DNA of 64,000 nucleotides from Rhizobium leguminosarum. Lineage in GTDB: Bacteria > Pseudomonadota > Alphaproteobacteria > Rhizobiales > Rhizobiaceae. Of the stretch, positions 23,968-33,091 are shown in pieces; position 1 is the first letter of the stretch, and each line of letters opens with the position of its first letter. Where the stretch lies: NCBI RefSeq assembly GCF_017876795.1, contig NZ_JAGIOR010000009.1:1-64000 (forward strand). Direction: 5' to 3'. The translations under genes were made by a program, and so were the position numbers. Under the pieces are notes generated by a model. It saw only the letters and a program-made list of their open reading frames with translations. It did no database searches and had not been told where the DNA came from.

Positions 23968-25803
23968 CTAGACCTCGGGCACCAGAAGCACGCAGATATC
24001 ATCAACAGGAGTCATGATGGTGGTCCGCGTCTTCGCCCTTGTGACGCTAACCCGAAAATTCTGGCGCGTATCGCTGCCAATGTTTTCGCGTAGGTTCCTC
24101 CGCACAATCCGTTCGCTGTTACTCACGATCTCGCCACCGAACTTGCGTCGTGGCCATCCCTCGAAAATGATGACCTCGTCGAACTGCTTACCTTTCGCCT
24201 TGTGCATGTTCATCACCGAAATACCGCGCTCGGGCTTCGTCCTGTTGGAGAAATGCTCCTGGACAAACGCGTTTCTGACGATAGTCAGCGCATTGCGGTA
24301 TCCACCGAAGGTCCGCCAGTCCTGAGAGAGTGCCTGCCGCAGCTGTGTGCCGCGCGCAAGCAGGCGTACGTTGCGGACCTCATTACCGATCTCTTTCAGC
24401 CTCGTACAGGCGCCGCTTTCAAGGATTGTCCGGACAGCGGACCAGTCCTTGTCGGGATCCCCGGTGAATGCCAAGGCGCGGCATTGGGAATAGACCTGCA
24501 TCATGGCAACCATGATGCTGTTTTGCGGTAGCACCTTACCGGCTGCCGCTAGTCCGACCATTTTCTCATAAGCTTTGCGCACCGCAGCGCCGGTCCCGAT
24601 ATTGGCGGCGGATGCCTCGTTACCACTCTTGCCCCGGAAGTAGTCGGCTACTAGTTCTACGAACTCTGCGCGGTGCGCCTCTCCGCCACCTGGTTGCAGC
24701 AGGCAGGCAACAACCTCGGCCCCAAGGATGGCCGCGTGCATTTCGACGGACGCATCGTGCGGAACAGCCGGCAGGTTCCCAGCCGACTGCCGGAATGAAT
24801 CCGATATGAGCCGGGTGAGCTTCTTGGTGGGGACAAGGATCGCCATCGACCAGTCCGGTTTGCCCGCCGCAGCCAGACGGCTTCTTGCCGCCAGGGTTTC
24901 CGATTTCAGCTTGTTCATGGCGAGGGCATCGACAGATTTGAAAGTCTCAAAAAATACCCCGTCATACGCACTCTTGCTGTACTTCCCCTTCAGGATGTCA
25001 TTTCCGAACAGGGCTATGTCGGTCCCCTTGCTTCTGTGGTTGTCCCCGGCGAGGTCGAATTCCTTGGGCGCAAAGGCATCGATGAAATGCTGCGGGCGCT
25101 CCGGGTCAGCCCCGATGAAATCGAAAATCCGCTGCTCGGGGTCTGCGAGAGCAATCAGCGTGGAATGTGGCCCAAGCGCCTTCACCACCCGCCACTGATC
25201 CGCGTTGGTATCCTGAAACTCGTCGAGCACAATAGCTGGGTATCTGGCGGCGATGAGTTGCCTAAGCTTCGCGCTTTTTTCGAGAAGGTCTGCGACGGAG
25301 GGCGCGAACAGATCGAAACAAACCCGTCCCTCTCCCCTGGCAAGCCGCAGCAGTTCCTGCCGCATCTTGTCCGCCCGCTCTGCCTTCTCCTCCGGCGTCA
25401 GCTTAGAGACGGCCTTGTATTCTGCGGTGATCTCGGAAAGCGCCGCGGACTCGCTCGGTGGCGTCAGAATCGACAGGCGGCGGGGCCAGCCGCCAAGATA
25501 GCCATGTGTCTTCAGCAGGCTCCAGAACAGAGAATGATAGGTATCAACCTCGATCGCGGCGCGCTCCTCGCGCGTAAGTGTCGTTTCTTCTGCGATGGCC
25601 TCAAGGACCCGCGAGACGGTCGCCCGGGCAAAACTCAGGAAGAGCACGTGTTGGCCTGGCCGCAGCTTGCCTGCCAGTTTTCCTGCCTTGAGAATAGAGA
25701 CGGTCGTCTTGCCCGAGCCTGGGCCACCCCGCACCAGGATGTGCCCGCTGGCGGCAAGGATGTCCCTTTGCCCCTGCGTCAGGTCAAGCGGCATCGGCCG
25801 CAC
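23968..25803 (-). CDS. gajB: UvrD/Rep-like SF1 helicase, GajB-like
   Basis: 611 aa, start ATG 25803 (a second ATG at 25794 is possible). SF1A motifs: Q-motif-like TQGQRDILA, Walker A VRGGPGSGKTTVS at about 24-35, Walker B AIVLDEFQDTNADQW near 195, LIALADPEQRIFDF (motif III), MNMHKAKGKQFDEVIIFEG (motif V area), RVSVTRAKTRTTIM (motif VI). In Gabija systems GajB partners the GajA nuclease and senses DNA ends or nucleotide depletion. It is somewhat longer than usual GajB proteins (about 500 aa). Its start overlaps the gajA-like stop, showing coupled expression. Confidence 0.85.
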   Translation of the reverse strand: MRPMPLDLTQGQRDILAASGHILVRGGPGSGKTTVSILKAGKLAGKLRPGQHVLFLSFARATVSRVLEAIAEETTLTREERAAIEVDTYHSLFWSLLKTHGYLGGWPRRLSILTPPSESAALSEITAEYKAVSKLTPEEKAERADKMRQELLRLARGEGRVCFDLFAPSVADLLEKSAKLRQLIAARYPAIVLDEFQDTNADQWRVVKALGPHSTLIALADPEQRIFDFIGADPERPQHFIDAFAPKEFDLAGDNHRSKGTDIALFGNDILKGKYSKSAYDGVFFETFKSVDALAMNKLKSETLAARSRLAAAGKPDWSMAILVPTKKLTRLISDSFRQSAGNLPAVPHDASVEMHAAILGAEVVACLLQPGGGEAHRAEFVELVADYFRGKSGNEASAANIGTGAAVRKAYEKMVGLAAAGKVLPQNSIMVAMMQVYSQCRALAFTGDPDKDWSAVRTILESGACTRLKEIGNEVRNVRLLARGTQLRQALSQDWRTFGGYRNALTIVRNAFVQEHFSNRTKPERGISVMNMHKAKGKQFDEVIIFEGWPRRKFGGEIVSNSERIVRRNLRENIGSDTRQNFRVSVTRAKTRTTIMTPVDDICVLLVPEV

Positions 25804-27622
25804 CCTCTTCTGGTGGCGCTTCTGCTTCAGTCTCCTCCGGTGCGCAGAGCTGCTTCAGGGTGATGCAGGCGTCCTTAAGGAACTTCGGGATTTCTTCCTC
25901 GGTGCACTGCACGAGGAAGTCCGCGAGGCTCCATCCGCCTTTCGCCCATTTGAATAGCGCCGGCAGCGCATTCGCGGCGTCAGCCTTCGGGTCACCAAAC
26001 TGCTGCAGGAGGTGCGGTGGCCATTCAATCATGCCTGCGAACCTCACTAGCGCCGCCTGCGTCGTCTCTTTGAGGACAAGGTCTTCGAATCCATGCTCGT
26101 CATGCATGAACAGCTTTTCAACTTGGGCTTCGATGGCGTCTTTATCCGCGTCCTTCTGCTTGTCGCAGGCACCAAAGGTGCGTTTTCCGAGATCCCGGTA
26201 GAGCTTCGCCATGACCGCCACCTGGGAGTCCGTGCCGGCGTCGATCACGCAGATGCCAAGCGCCTCCAGGGAGGCGTATTTCGTACCGTCCAGCTCAGCT
26301 AGTCGGCGCGCGACGGCAGGATACGAGCTTGCTTCCGTCGCGCCCTCGACGATCAGGACCCGACCGGCAAGAAGGCCTTCGCAGAAGCGTTGCCGGAATT
26401 CCTGCCGATACCGCTTCAATTTCACGCTGTCGGGTAACTGCACCGTCGCCTTACTTAGGATTCCGTCTGGCGTCCGCGACAGGATCAGCGTCTCGTCAAT
26501 GTCAAACTCTTCCAGCACATAGGGTGAATGCGAGGTCAGGAGGGACTGCGCTGACAGCTTCCGGAGCTCATGCACAATGCGTTTCTGCGCATAGGGAGGA
26601 ATTGCGGTCTCGACCTCCTCCATCGCAAAAATCACGTTCTGCTTATCCTCGGCGATCTGAGACAACAGAGCCAGTACGAGCATGTTAATGGTTCCCGCGC
26701 CCTGGCGGTAGAACGGCGCTGCGTGCGTGCCGTCGCCCGTCGCAATGAACGCGGTGATAACCTTGCGCAGATGCTCCCGCGTCAGCGTCGATACTCGCAA
26801 ATGGGGATTGGCGCCCCACTCCCTTGGGACATATTTCTTCAGCGCCTTGTTCACGCTTTCAAGAATGCCGCTGACGCCAAGCTCTGGATCGCCGGCAACA
26901 TCCAAGGTCTTCAGGGCCCCGATGGTGTCCTCCCACATCCTGGGCCTGATCTCCTTTAGGCGCAGGATAATGTCGAGAAGACTACCACGCTCGAGGCTGA
27001 GGGCACGCGAGCCGGTGCGCAGGGTCCGAAGGTATAGGAACCCGCATTTCTGCTTGTCTCTTTTGCTAAACGGCGTGGGCTTCTCATCTTCGTCGATGCT
27101 TCGGGTAAAGACGCTGTTTCCCGCGAAATCATCTTCGTCCTCATTATAAAAACCCTGGAAGGTAACCCTGATTGCGGGCAACGCCTTGGCATCGTCGAGC
27201 CCTGCCGCATCACCTATGTAAAGGGCGTTCGTTCCGATGTCCCACCATTCGATCTGCTCGCCGAAATGATCCTGCTGTTCCACGGACAGGTTGGAAATCG
27301 TCACCTCGACCTCGATCATAGGATTGGCAGCCTGTTCCCCGCCTTCAGGGACGGTCGCTCCAGCCTCCACTGCCGGTTCGGCCAGTCCTGCTGCGACTGG
27401 TGCTGCGGGGTTGGATGAAAGGTACTTGCCAAGGTGAAAGTCGTGCTCGTCGACAGGCGGCTGCCGGCTCAAGCGATCAGGCCCAAGGCAAAGATCGATT
27501 GCCTCAAGAACGGTCGATTTCCCCACATTGTTGTCACCAATCAATACCGCGTGCTCCGGCAGCAGCAGTTCGCAAGACCGGATGCCGCGGAAGTTGCTTA
27601 TCTTTATTTGCACAATTTTCAT
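25784..27622 (-). CDS. gajA: OLD-family ATPase-TOPRIM nuclease, GajA-like
   Basis: 612 aa from ATG 27622 (MKIVQIKISNFRGIRSCELL); the frame is open 45 codons further upstream without support. ABC-type ATPase: Walker A IGDNNVGKSTVLEAIDL near residue 35, Walker B region NVIFAMEEVETAI near 332, H-loop LLTSHSPYVLEEFD near 360. The TOPRIM domain begins at RVLIVEGATEASSYPA (Glu) near 420, followed by CVIDAGTDSQVAV and FGACDKQKDADKDA. An OLD-type protein coupled to a UvrD helicase defines Gabija, in which GajA nicks DNA once nucleotides fall. The 80-residue insertion rich in Ala/Gly/Glu (near 75-115) is unusual. Confidence 0.85.
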   Translation of the reverse strand: MKIVQIKISNFRGIRSCELLLPEHAVLIGDNNVGKSTVLEAIDLCLGPDRLSRQPPVDEHDFHLGKYLSSNPAAPVAAGLAEPAVEAGATVPEGGEQAANPMIEVEVTISNLSVEQQDHFGEQIEWWDIGTNALYIGDAAGLDDAKALPAIRVTFQGFYNEDEDDFAGNSVFTRSIDEDEKPTPFSKRDKQKCGFLYLRTLRTGSRALSLERGSLLDIILRLKEIRPRMWEDTIGALKTLDVAGDPELGVSGILESVNKALKKYVPREWGANPHLRVSTLTREHLRKVITAFIATGDGTHAAPFYRQGAGTINMLVLALLSQIAEDKQNVIFAMEEVETAIPPYAQKRIVHELRKLSAQSLLTSHSPYVLEEFDIDETLILSRTPDGILSKATVQLPDSVKLKRYRQEFRQRFCEGLLAGRVLIVEGATEASSYPAVARRLAELDGTKYASLEALGICVIDAGTDSQVAVMAKLYRDLGKRTFGACDKQKDADKDAIEAQVEKLFMHDEHGFEDLVLKETTQAALVRFAGMIEWPPHLLQQFGDPKADAANALPALFKWAKGGWSLADFLVQCTEEEIPKFLKDACITLKQLCAPEETEAEAPPEEGAADAA

Positions 27623-27872
27623 ATGATGCCCCCAAATCCCTCGCATCATTACGCATTTTCCCTTCAATGCGTGCAAGTATAATCCGGTCAGACGCAGCCT
27701 TCCCGACGGTAAGGCAGGGCTGTCGTGAATGGTGCCGTGCTCGCGTGGGCGGAACACAAGAAAGCAAAGGTGTAGGCCTTACATCACCCTCGTCACTAAT
27801 TGACTCATTGGTCGTAGTCCTCACTCTATATCCTAGTGAGTCGCGGCCGATTTCCAGTACGGGGGAGGTGGA
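27623..27872. promoter_or_regulatory. Divergent promoter region between the Gabija-like pair and the DUF488-associated gene
   Basis: 250 bp separate the minus-strand gajA start from the plus-strand gene at 27873, so promoters for both must lie here. I see no unambiguous -35/-10 pair or operator palindrome. Confidence 0.4.
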
Positions 27873-28682
27873 ATGCAGGTCAGAGACGCAAAGATATTGA
27901 TCCTTTGCAAAACCTATCCATCGCCTAGCGGTAAATACGCCGAAACTTCGTGCGTCGCTGGTATGGATGAGCATGGCAACCTCATCCGTCTCTTCCCCGT
28001 GCCTTTTCGGCTGATCACCAGAGAGCAGCAGTTCAAAAAGTGGCAATGGATCAAAGCGAAGGTACGCAAAGCGACAAGCGATCACCGACCTGAGAGCCAT
28101 AATATCATGGTCGACACCATTGTGAGCGGTGATGAAGTCTCCACCAAACGTGAATGGGATGAGCGGCGGAGCTTGATAAACAAGCTGAAGCTGTTCTCGA
28201 ACTTCCAGGATATAGAAGATGAGAGGAAGCGTTCAGGCACTTCGCTTGGCCTATTGAAACCGGCGCGTATCGTCGGTCTTGATATTGTTGCGGTGCCCGA
28301 TTCGCACTGGACCGATGACGAACTGGCTAAGTTGGAGCAGGAGCAAAAGCAAGGCGGACTCTTCGACGATGCGGATAAGCCAAGTATCCGTACCCTCCGC
28401 AAACTTCCGTATGATTTCTATTATCGGTACGAGTGCGACACCGAGGAAAGCGTCAAATCTTATAGGCATAAGATCGTCGATTGGGAGGCAGGTGCACTAT
28501 ATTGGAACTGTGTGCAACGGCATGGACAGGATTGGGAGGCGGCGTTTCGGTCCCAAATGGAAAGCCGCCTGCCTAGCGCCGACCTCATGCTGTTGATGGG
28601 CAATATTCACCGCTTTCAGGATCAATGGCTGATAATCAGCCTAATTTACCCGCCGAAACAAAACCAAGGCAGCTTATTCTAA
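27873..28682 (+). CDS. Uncharacterised DUF488-associated protein
   Basis: 269 aa with a strong GGGGGAGG site before ATG 27873. The N-terminus (KILILCKTYPSPSGKYAETSCVAGMDEHGNLIRLFPVPFR) and the C-terminal LMLLMGNIHRFQDQWLIISLIYP are well ordered, with a charged middle. I do not recognise a named domain. It faces the DUF488 gene with only 3 bp between the stops; I recall similar pairings elsewhere, which suggests a functional link. Ends in QGSLF, resembling a beta-clamp-binding tail (QxxLF-type), which would be consistent with DNA work. Confidence 0.7.
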   Translation: MQVRDAKILILCKTYPSPSGKYAETSCVAGMDEHGNLIRLFPVPFRLITREQQFKKWQWIKAKVRKATSDHRPESHNIMVDTIVSGDEVSTKREWDERRSLINKLKLFSNFQDIEDERKRSGTSLGLLKPARIVGLDIVAVPDSHWTDDELAKLEQEQKQGGLFDDADKPSIRTLRKLPYDFYYRYECDTEESVKSYRHKIVDWEAGALYWNCVQRHGQDWEAAFRSQMESRLPSADLMLLMGNIHRFQDQWLIISLIYPPKQNQGSLF

Positions 28683-28685
28683 GTG

Positions 28686-29186
28686 TCAAGCAGCCGCCTG
28701 GGCGGTCAGATGTAGCCGGTCGCGATTCCGGATGTATCTTTGAGGGTCATCACCATAAAGGTGCAGCATCGAATAGCCGTACGGCTCCATGCGCTCTCCA
28801 ACAATCATCCGATGGCACGTCTTAGGATCGCGCTCGAAGCAGAGAAGGCAAACTTTCATATGTTCAGCTTCCGCAGCTAGAAGCGCAACAGCTGAAGCCA
28901 CCTCGGGTTGGTCGATATGGGAACTGTATATAGTTCTGAACTTGGCGTAATCGCCAGCTTTAGCGGCTTCGCGGCCAGGCTTCGGGTCACCCAGCATCTG
29001 CATCGGCAAATATTTGACACCCACCTCTTCAAGCCGGTCTCGAAGCACATTCTTGGAGAAGCCCTTCTTTCGAGAAAGCGGAATAGCCCTAACGTCGGCG
29101 ATGGCCTGGATGCCAACCGCAAGGAGCGTTTTCACGAACCTATCGATGTCGGTTCCCTCGTAGCCGATGGTGTAGACAGTTTTCAT
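28686..29186 (-). CDS. DUF488-family protein
   Basis: 166 aa; the DUF488 hallmarks are all present: MKTVYTIGYEGTDIDRFVKTL, IADVRAIPLSRKKGFSK, LEEVGVKYLPMQMLGDPKPGR and VCLLCFERDPKTCHRMIV with the conserved Cys and His residues. The biochemical role of the family is not established; members often sit in phage-defence or DNA-repair settings. Convergent with the gene at 27873. Confidence 0.9.
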   Translation of the reverse strand: MKTVYTIGYEGTDIDRFVKTLLAVGIQAIADVRAIPLSRKKGFSKNVLRDRLEEVGVKYLPMQMLGDPKPGREAAKAGDYAKFRTIYSSHIDQPEVASAVALLAAEAEHMKVCLLCFERDPKTCHRMIVGERMEPYGYSMLHLYGDDPQRYIRNRDRLHLTAQAAA

Positions 29187-29409
29187 CGTTTCCCTTTTCC
29201 TTCAGTGCGCGCCGATCTTAACACACAGTTGGCCGGAAAGTGCGCTCCTAACGAAGGTCACTTGGCTTTATCTCTGGTAGTGTCGCTCGCACCACAATAC
29301 TTCCGACATGAATGGGGAGAACGAGAGGCCTAGCGATGTCGCTACGGATAGCGTTGAGCCAAGAAAGAACGTCCTGAAAGTTTTGCTGCTCAGTCGCGAC
29401 TGGCTCCTG

Positions 29410-30300
29410 CTAGCGGGCGCGGCGTGTCCGACGCAGGAGCAAGAAGAGAAAACTGAAGAGACGGTGGAACAGGTAATCCACCTGTTCTGATGCCTCTACC
29501 GGCTCCTTGTCGGTCTCGGAGTGCCGGATACGTAGGCTGTTGCCGATGTCAGTTAACGCTTTCGCTTCAATCTCTAGAAATGCACGAAATTTCGGCGACT
29601 GTGCGTGCACGGCACGGTCCAGCAATTGAGTCGCCATCGCTCGCTTATTTGCTCCCTTCTCCAGAGTCTTAATGCGCTCGAATGCATCCCAAAGTTTTTC
29701 AAGCGCATCCAGACGATCGGCAGTCTGGGGCGAGAGAAAGCGCCGTCGCGCATCTTCGAGAAGCCTGTCCGTGACAGCATCCCCGGTATGGAATACGGCC
29801 TGCCGAAGCGTATCACCCAAGGTTGGTGGCCCGAGCCTGCGGACGATGCCTTCGGCAGTCAATTCGAAGGCAACGCCATTGCGGGCAAAGAGACGATCGA
29901 CAGAAGCGACAAACTCAGCGAGTCCGGCATCGCGATCAAAATCGAGATGGTAGTGTCCGAAATAAGAGTGAAAGTCCCGTTGGATTGGCTGAGCGACGGA
30001 CCGCGCACAGAATTCGAGGAGATCAAGGATGACCAGAAGGTCGGGCACTTCATCCGCGATGATATTTTCCGGCAGATCCGGAATTTCTGCTCGCGCCGTC
30101 CGCCAGAACGCCGCGGCGTCTGTACCGAAAGGTCCGCGCCCGTCAACACACATGTCAGGAAAGCTCGCGCCGAAGGAACCATCGTCGATCCGGCGTTGTA
30201 CCAAATAGTAAATCGCACGCCACACTCGTTCCGAGATCGTCTCTTCGGTACGAGCGCGCGGTCCTCGTTCACGATCACTAAAGTAGGTTGATTCAGTCAT
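29410..30300 (-). CDS. Conserved uncharacterised protein of a defence island
   Basis: 296 aa. It starts FSDRERGPRARTEETISERVWRAI, has a middle DLLEFCARSVAQP and HYHLDFDRDAGLAEFV, and ends IGNSLRIRHSETDKEPVEASEQVDYLFHRLFSFLF. I recall this as a widespread family without a settled name, frequently in variable regions. The last 50 residues are helical and could be HEPN-like, but the catalytic RxxxxH pattern is absent. The 223 bp between it and the DUF488 gene hold no gene I can support. An abortive-infection role is only a guess. Confidence 0.7.
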   Translation of the reverse strand: MTESTYFSDRERGPRARTEETISERVWRAIYYLVQRRIDDGSFGASFPDMCVDGRGPFGTDAAAFWRTARAEIPDLPENIIADEVPDLLVILDLLEFCARSVAQPIQRDFHSYFGHYHLDFDRDAGLAEFVASVDRLFARNGVAFELTAEGIVRRLGPPTLGDTLRQAVFHTGDAVTDRLLEDARRRFLSPQTADRLDALEKLWDAFERIKTLEKGANKRAMATQLLDRAVHAQSPKFRAFLEIEAKALTDIGNSLRIRHSETDKEPVEASEQVDYLFHRLFSFLFLLLRRTRRAR

Positions 30301-30437
30301 CTAGGGGAATCTCATTGCCTGGCTCAAATAGGTGGCTCACGATAGCATGGCGCAATAGGATTGCTACTTTCAATTTTGAGCCAGGCGCGTAAGCTAGGCG
30401 CTGTGAAGTATACTCTATTTGGCTATGAGGAGCGGAA

Positions 30438-31067
30438 ATGCGCATCGCCCGGGTCTATCTGCGCGTCAGCACGCAAGGGCAGGATCTCGATCGTCAAGAG
30501 GGAATTATCGATCAGGCGAAGGAGGCCGGCTATTACGTCGCCGGCGTCTATCGCGAGAAAGCATCTGGTGCTCGGGCCGATCGGCCGGAGCTGCTGCGTC
30601 TTGTCGCCGATCTTCAGGCGGGCGAGGTTCTGATTGCCGAGAAGATCGACCGCATAAGCCGCCTACCATTGCCTGAAGCTGAAAAGCTGGTCGCGACGAT
30701 CCGGGGAAAGGGCGCCCGTCTCGCCGTGCCAGGCGTGGTCGATCTTAGCGACCTAGCCGCGGGCGCCGATGGCGTTGCCAAGATCGTACTCGAGTCAGTG
30801 CAAGACATGCTCTTGAAGCTGGCGCTGCAAATGGCTCGGGACGACTTCGAGGATCGGCGCGAACGCCAGCGGCAAGGTATCGATCTGGCGAAGTCGGGTG
30901 GTAAGTACGTCGGCCGACAGGCGGACACCGCGACACACGAACGGGTCATTGCTTTGCGTTCGGGCGGAAACAGCATTGCGCGGACAGCCAAGCTGGCCGG
31001 GTGCAGCGTCAGCCAGGTCAAGCGAGTTTGGGCTGCGTTCGTGGCGCAGGCAACGGCTGAACGATGA
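30438..31067 (+). CDS. Serine recombinase / resolvase
   Basis: 209 aa, GAGGAG site before ATG 30438. The resolvase catalytic domain begins RVYLRVSTQGQDLDRQ (nucleophilic Ser in RVST) and continues with EKASGARADRPELLRLV and VLIAEKIDRISR. A C-terminal HTH follows (GGNSIARTAKLAGCSVSQVKRVW). It is most like plasmid-borne small resolvases that reduce multimers or belong to a lost transposon. No transposase or inverted repeats are visible at its borders. It is distinct from the Tn3 resolvase at 50677. Confidence 0.9.
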   Translation: MRIARVYLRVSTQGQDLDRQEGIIDQAKEAGYYVAGVYREKASGARADRPELLRLVADLQAGEVLIAEKIDRISRLPLPEAEKLVATIRGKGARLAVPGVVDLSDLAAGADGVAKIVLESVQDMLLKLALQMARDDFEDRRERQRQGIDLAKSGGKYVGRQADTATHERVIALRSGGNSIARTAKLAGCSVSQVKRVWAAFVAQATAER

Positions 31068-31127
31068 AGGCAGCGGTTACAGCTCAGCGATTGCAACTTT
31101 CGCGGTTGACTGGCACAAAGATTAACT

Positions 31128-31931
31128 ATGGCAACTGACAACGCACCGTCCCTCGCACTGCTGATCGATGGCGACAACGCGTCGCCAAAGATCGTCACCG
31201 GCCTGCTCGCCGAAATCGCCAACTACGGGGTGGCGAGCGTCAAGCGCATCTATGGCGACTGGACCGGGCCTAATCTTAAAGGCTGGAAGGAATGCCTGCT
31301 TGAGCATTCGATCCAACCGATCCAGCAATTCGCCTACACGACCGGAAAGAACGCCACCGACGGTGCGATGATTATCGATGCCATGGACCTTCTTTATACC
31401 GGCCGTTTTTCCGGCTTCTGTATCGTATCCAGCGACAGTGACTTCGCAAAGCTGGCAGCCCGCCTTCGGGAACAAGGCGTCACGGTGTATGGATTCGGAG
31501 AGCGAAAAACCCCCCGTCCGTTCATCACCGCTTGCGACAAGTTCGTCTATTTCGACGTGCTCAATGCAGCTATACCGGAAGCTTCTGAGCCTGCCGTTCC
31601 CGCGTTGAAACCGAAGAAGCCTGTTGTTGATGCAGCGCCGGCCACCACCAAGCCTGCCGCCATAAAGCCTGCCGCCATAAAGCCAGCGCTCGACAAGGCG
31701 GCGCTCGACATGCTGGTCAAGGCCGTGACAGCATCAGCCGATGAAGACGGCCGCGCCAATCTCGCCCGCGTGGGCGCACATCTGGCAAAACAAGCTCCGG
31801 ATTTCGATGCTCGAAATTATGGCTTTCCTCGGCTTAGCGACCTGGCTGAAGCGTCTGGCATCGTCGACGTCGAGCGCACCGGAGAGAACCCGAAAATCGT
31901 CATGGTGAGACTGAGGAAAGATCGTCGCTGA
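31128..31931 (+). CDS. NYN-domain RNase-like protein with C-terminal OST-HTH/LOTUS domain
   Basis: 267 aa. Residues 8-145 are a LabA-like NYN domain: LALLIDGDNASPKIV with the conserved Asp, ATDGAMIIDAMDLLY, FCIVSSDSDFAKLAARLREQ and VYGFGERKTP. This fold is related to PIN nucleases. A linker with a KPAAIKPAAIKPA repeat (about 182-194) leads to a LOTUS/OST-HTH domain (LVKAVTASADEDGRANLARVG... GFPRLSDLAEASGIVDVE), thought to bind RNA. Known role: unclear; the combination suggests RNA cleavage or stress regulation. 60 bp after the resolvase. Confidence 0.88.
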   Translation: MATDNAPSLALLIDGDNASPKIVTGLLAEIANYGVASVKRIYGDWTGPNLKGWKECLLEHSIQPIQQFAYTTGKNATDGAMIIDAMDLLYTGRFSGFCIVSSDSDFAKLAARLREQGVTVYGFGERKTPRPFITACDKFVYFDVLNAAIPEASEPAVPALKPKKPVVDAAPATTKPAAIKPAAIKPALDKAALDMLVKAVTASADEDGRANLARVGAHLAKQAPDFDARNYGFPRLSDLAEASGIVDVERTGENPKIVMVRLRKDRR

Positions 31932-32063
31932 TAGCTGACGCGGTCGAGCGAACCCTCTCGCTGACCTTCTTGTCAATACTCTCGCCTATATCCGGCTTCG
32001 TCTGGACGAAAGCGACGAAGATCGCGTAGACAATTGCAAACCCCATGGGACCGGATTGACAGA

Positions 32064-32489
32064 ATGGACGTTAAGTCATCTCAGGTGACGGGTAACGCAG
32101 CTTCTCACTATGCTGCGTGGCAATTGTCCCGCAGGGGCTGGAACGTCATGTTGACTTCCAGAAACGCGAAAGGCAGTGACCTTTTTTGCGCGAACGACGC
32201 CGAAACGATCTTTTTCGGTGTTCAGAGCAAAGGTCTTACGAAACGCGATCCTGTCGGACTCGGCGCGAATCTTGCCAACCTGAGGTCCGATTGGTGGATC
32301 ATCACGATCAAGGCGAAAACGGACGCTCCGGTCTGCTTCATCCTCAATCTGCAAGAGGTCAAAGACCTCGCCTACCATAGCAATCCGTTGAACAGCAGGA
32401 CTGGCGCGGCCTCGATCTGGCTCCAGCCGTCCGCCTACGATCAGCCGCAGTTTCGGGAAGCCTGGCATAGGTTTGAAACCCTCACATAA
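32064..32489 (+). CDS. PD-(D/E)XK-like uncharacterised protein
   Basis: 141 aa from ATG 32064 (a TTG at 32034 is in frame). The pattern SHYAAWQLSRRGWNVMLTSR, KGSDLFCAND, then TIFFGVQSKGLT matches the Asp plus QxK variant of the PD-(D/E)XK nuclease core, as in small endonuclease-like proteins. The end (WLQPSAYDQPQFREAWHRF) resembles group-I-intron-associated or DUF4365-type proteins. Function is inferred only from this motif. Confidence 0.6.
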   Translation: MDVKSSQVTGNAASHYAAWQLSRRGWNVMLTSRNAKGSDLFCANDAETIFFGVQSKGLTKRDPVGLGANLANLRSDWWIITIKAKTDAPVCFILNLQEVKDLAYHSNPLNSRTGAASIWLQPSAYDQPQFREAWHRFETLT

Positions 32490-32718
32490 GGCACAGAGAC
32501 GGATCGCCGGCGCGGACGACGCTCGCTGCTAACTCTGTGGGCAAATCCCCGGGCCTATTGCCTTTCCAATTGCCCACAATATCCTACGTTTTGCGCATGT
32601 GAGCATAAAGCGGCCGCCTGGCGTCATGGATATAGGCCGCGTAGCTAAAAACCAGCATCGGTTGGCGAGCCGAAAATGCTGATGACCAGTTCCCGCCATT
32701 TCCCGAAGGATATTCGAC

Positions 32719-33012
32719 ATGGATTCCCATGCCGTTATTGAAGCGCTGCCCGTAACCGGAGATCAGAGGGCCGCTCTCATAGAGATAGCCAACCGCGTGT
32801 TTGAAAAGGTAATCGATCGGATCGAACCAGAGAACGAAAGCCTGACCCGCAAACTGTGGGACCCCGGGCACTACATCGACAACTTCTTTCAGGATAAGAA
32901 GCTGCCGATGAAACTCGATTATGCCGACTACCTTATCGACGCGTTGCTGGTGCATCACGTCATCGATCTAGCTGTGCAGGCGGATGGACAAGCCGAGCAG
33001 TCAGCAAACTAA
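32719..33012 (+). CDS. Small uncharacterised protein before a terminator
   Basis: 97 aa (MDSHAVIEALPVTGDQRAAL... NFFQDKKLPMKLDYADYLID). Helical and soluble, no named domain. The intrinsic terminator 15 bp after its stop supports it as a genuine transcription unit. The 229 bp before it (32490-32718) show no gene in the plus direction. Confidence 0.6.
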   Translation: MDSHAVIEALPVTGDQRAALIEIANRVFEKVIDRIEPENESLTRKLWDPGHYIDNFFQDKKLPMKLDYADYLIDALLVHHVIDLAVQADGQAEQSAN

Positions 33013-33026
33013 CCAGACCCCGTTTT

Positions 33027-33052
33027 AGCCCCGGTTTTTCCGGGGCTTTTTT
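33027..33052 (+). terminator. Intrinsic terminator
   Basis: Perfect stem agccccgg (33027-33034) / ccggggct (33040-33047) with a 5-nt loop, followed by six T residues. It ends the plus-strand gene at 32719-33012. Confidence 0.9.
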
Positions 33053-33091
33053 CGCGGATGATGCTGCCCAGCGACGAAAATTAAAGCCGCC

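Noticed and set aside
29410..30300. HEPN ribonuclease call for the 296-aa protein
   Set aside because: The C-terminal helices look HEPN-like but RIRH is not the RxxxxH signature; left as uncharacterised.
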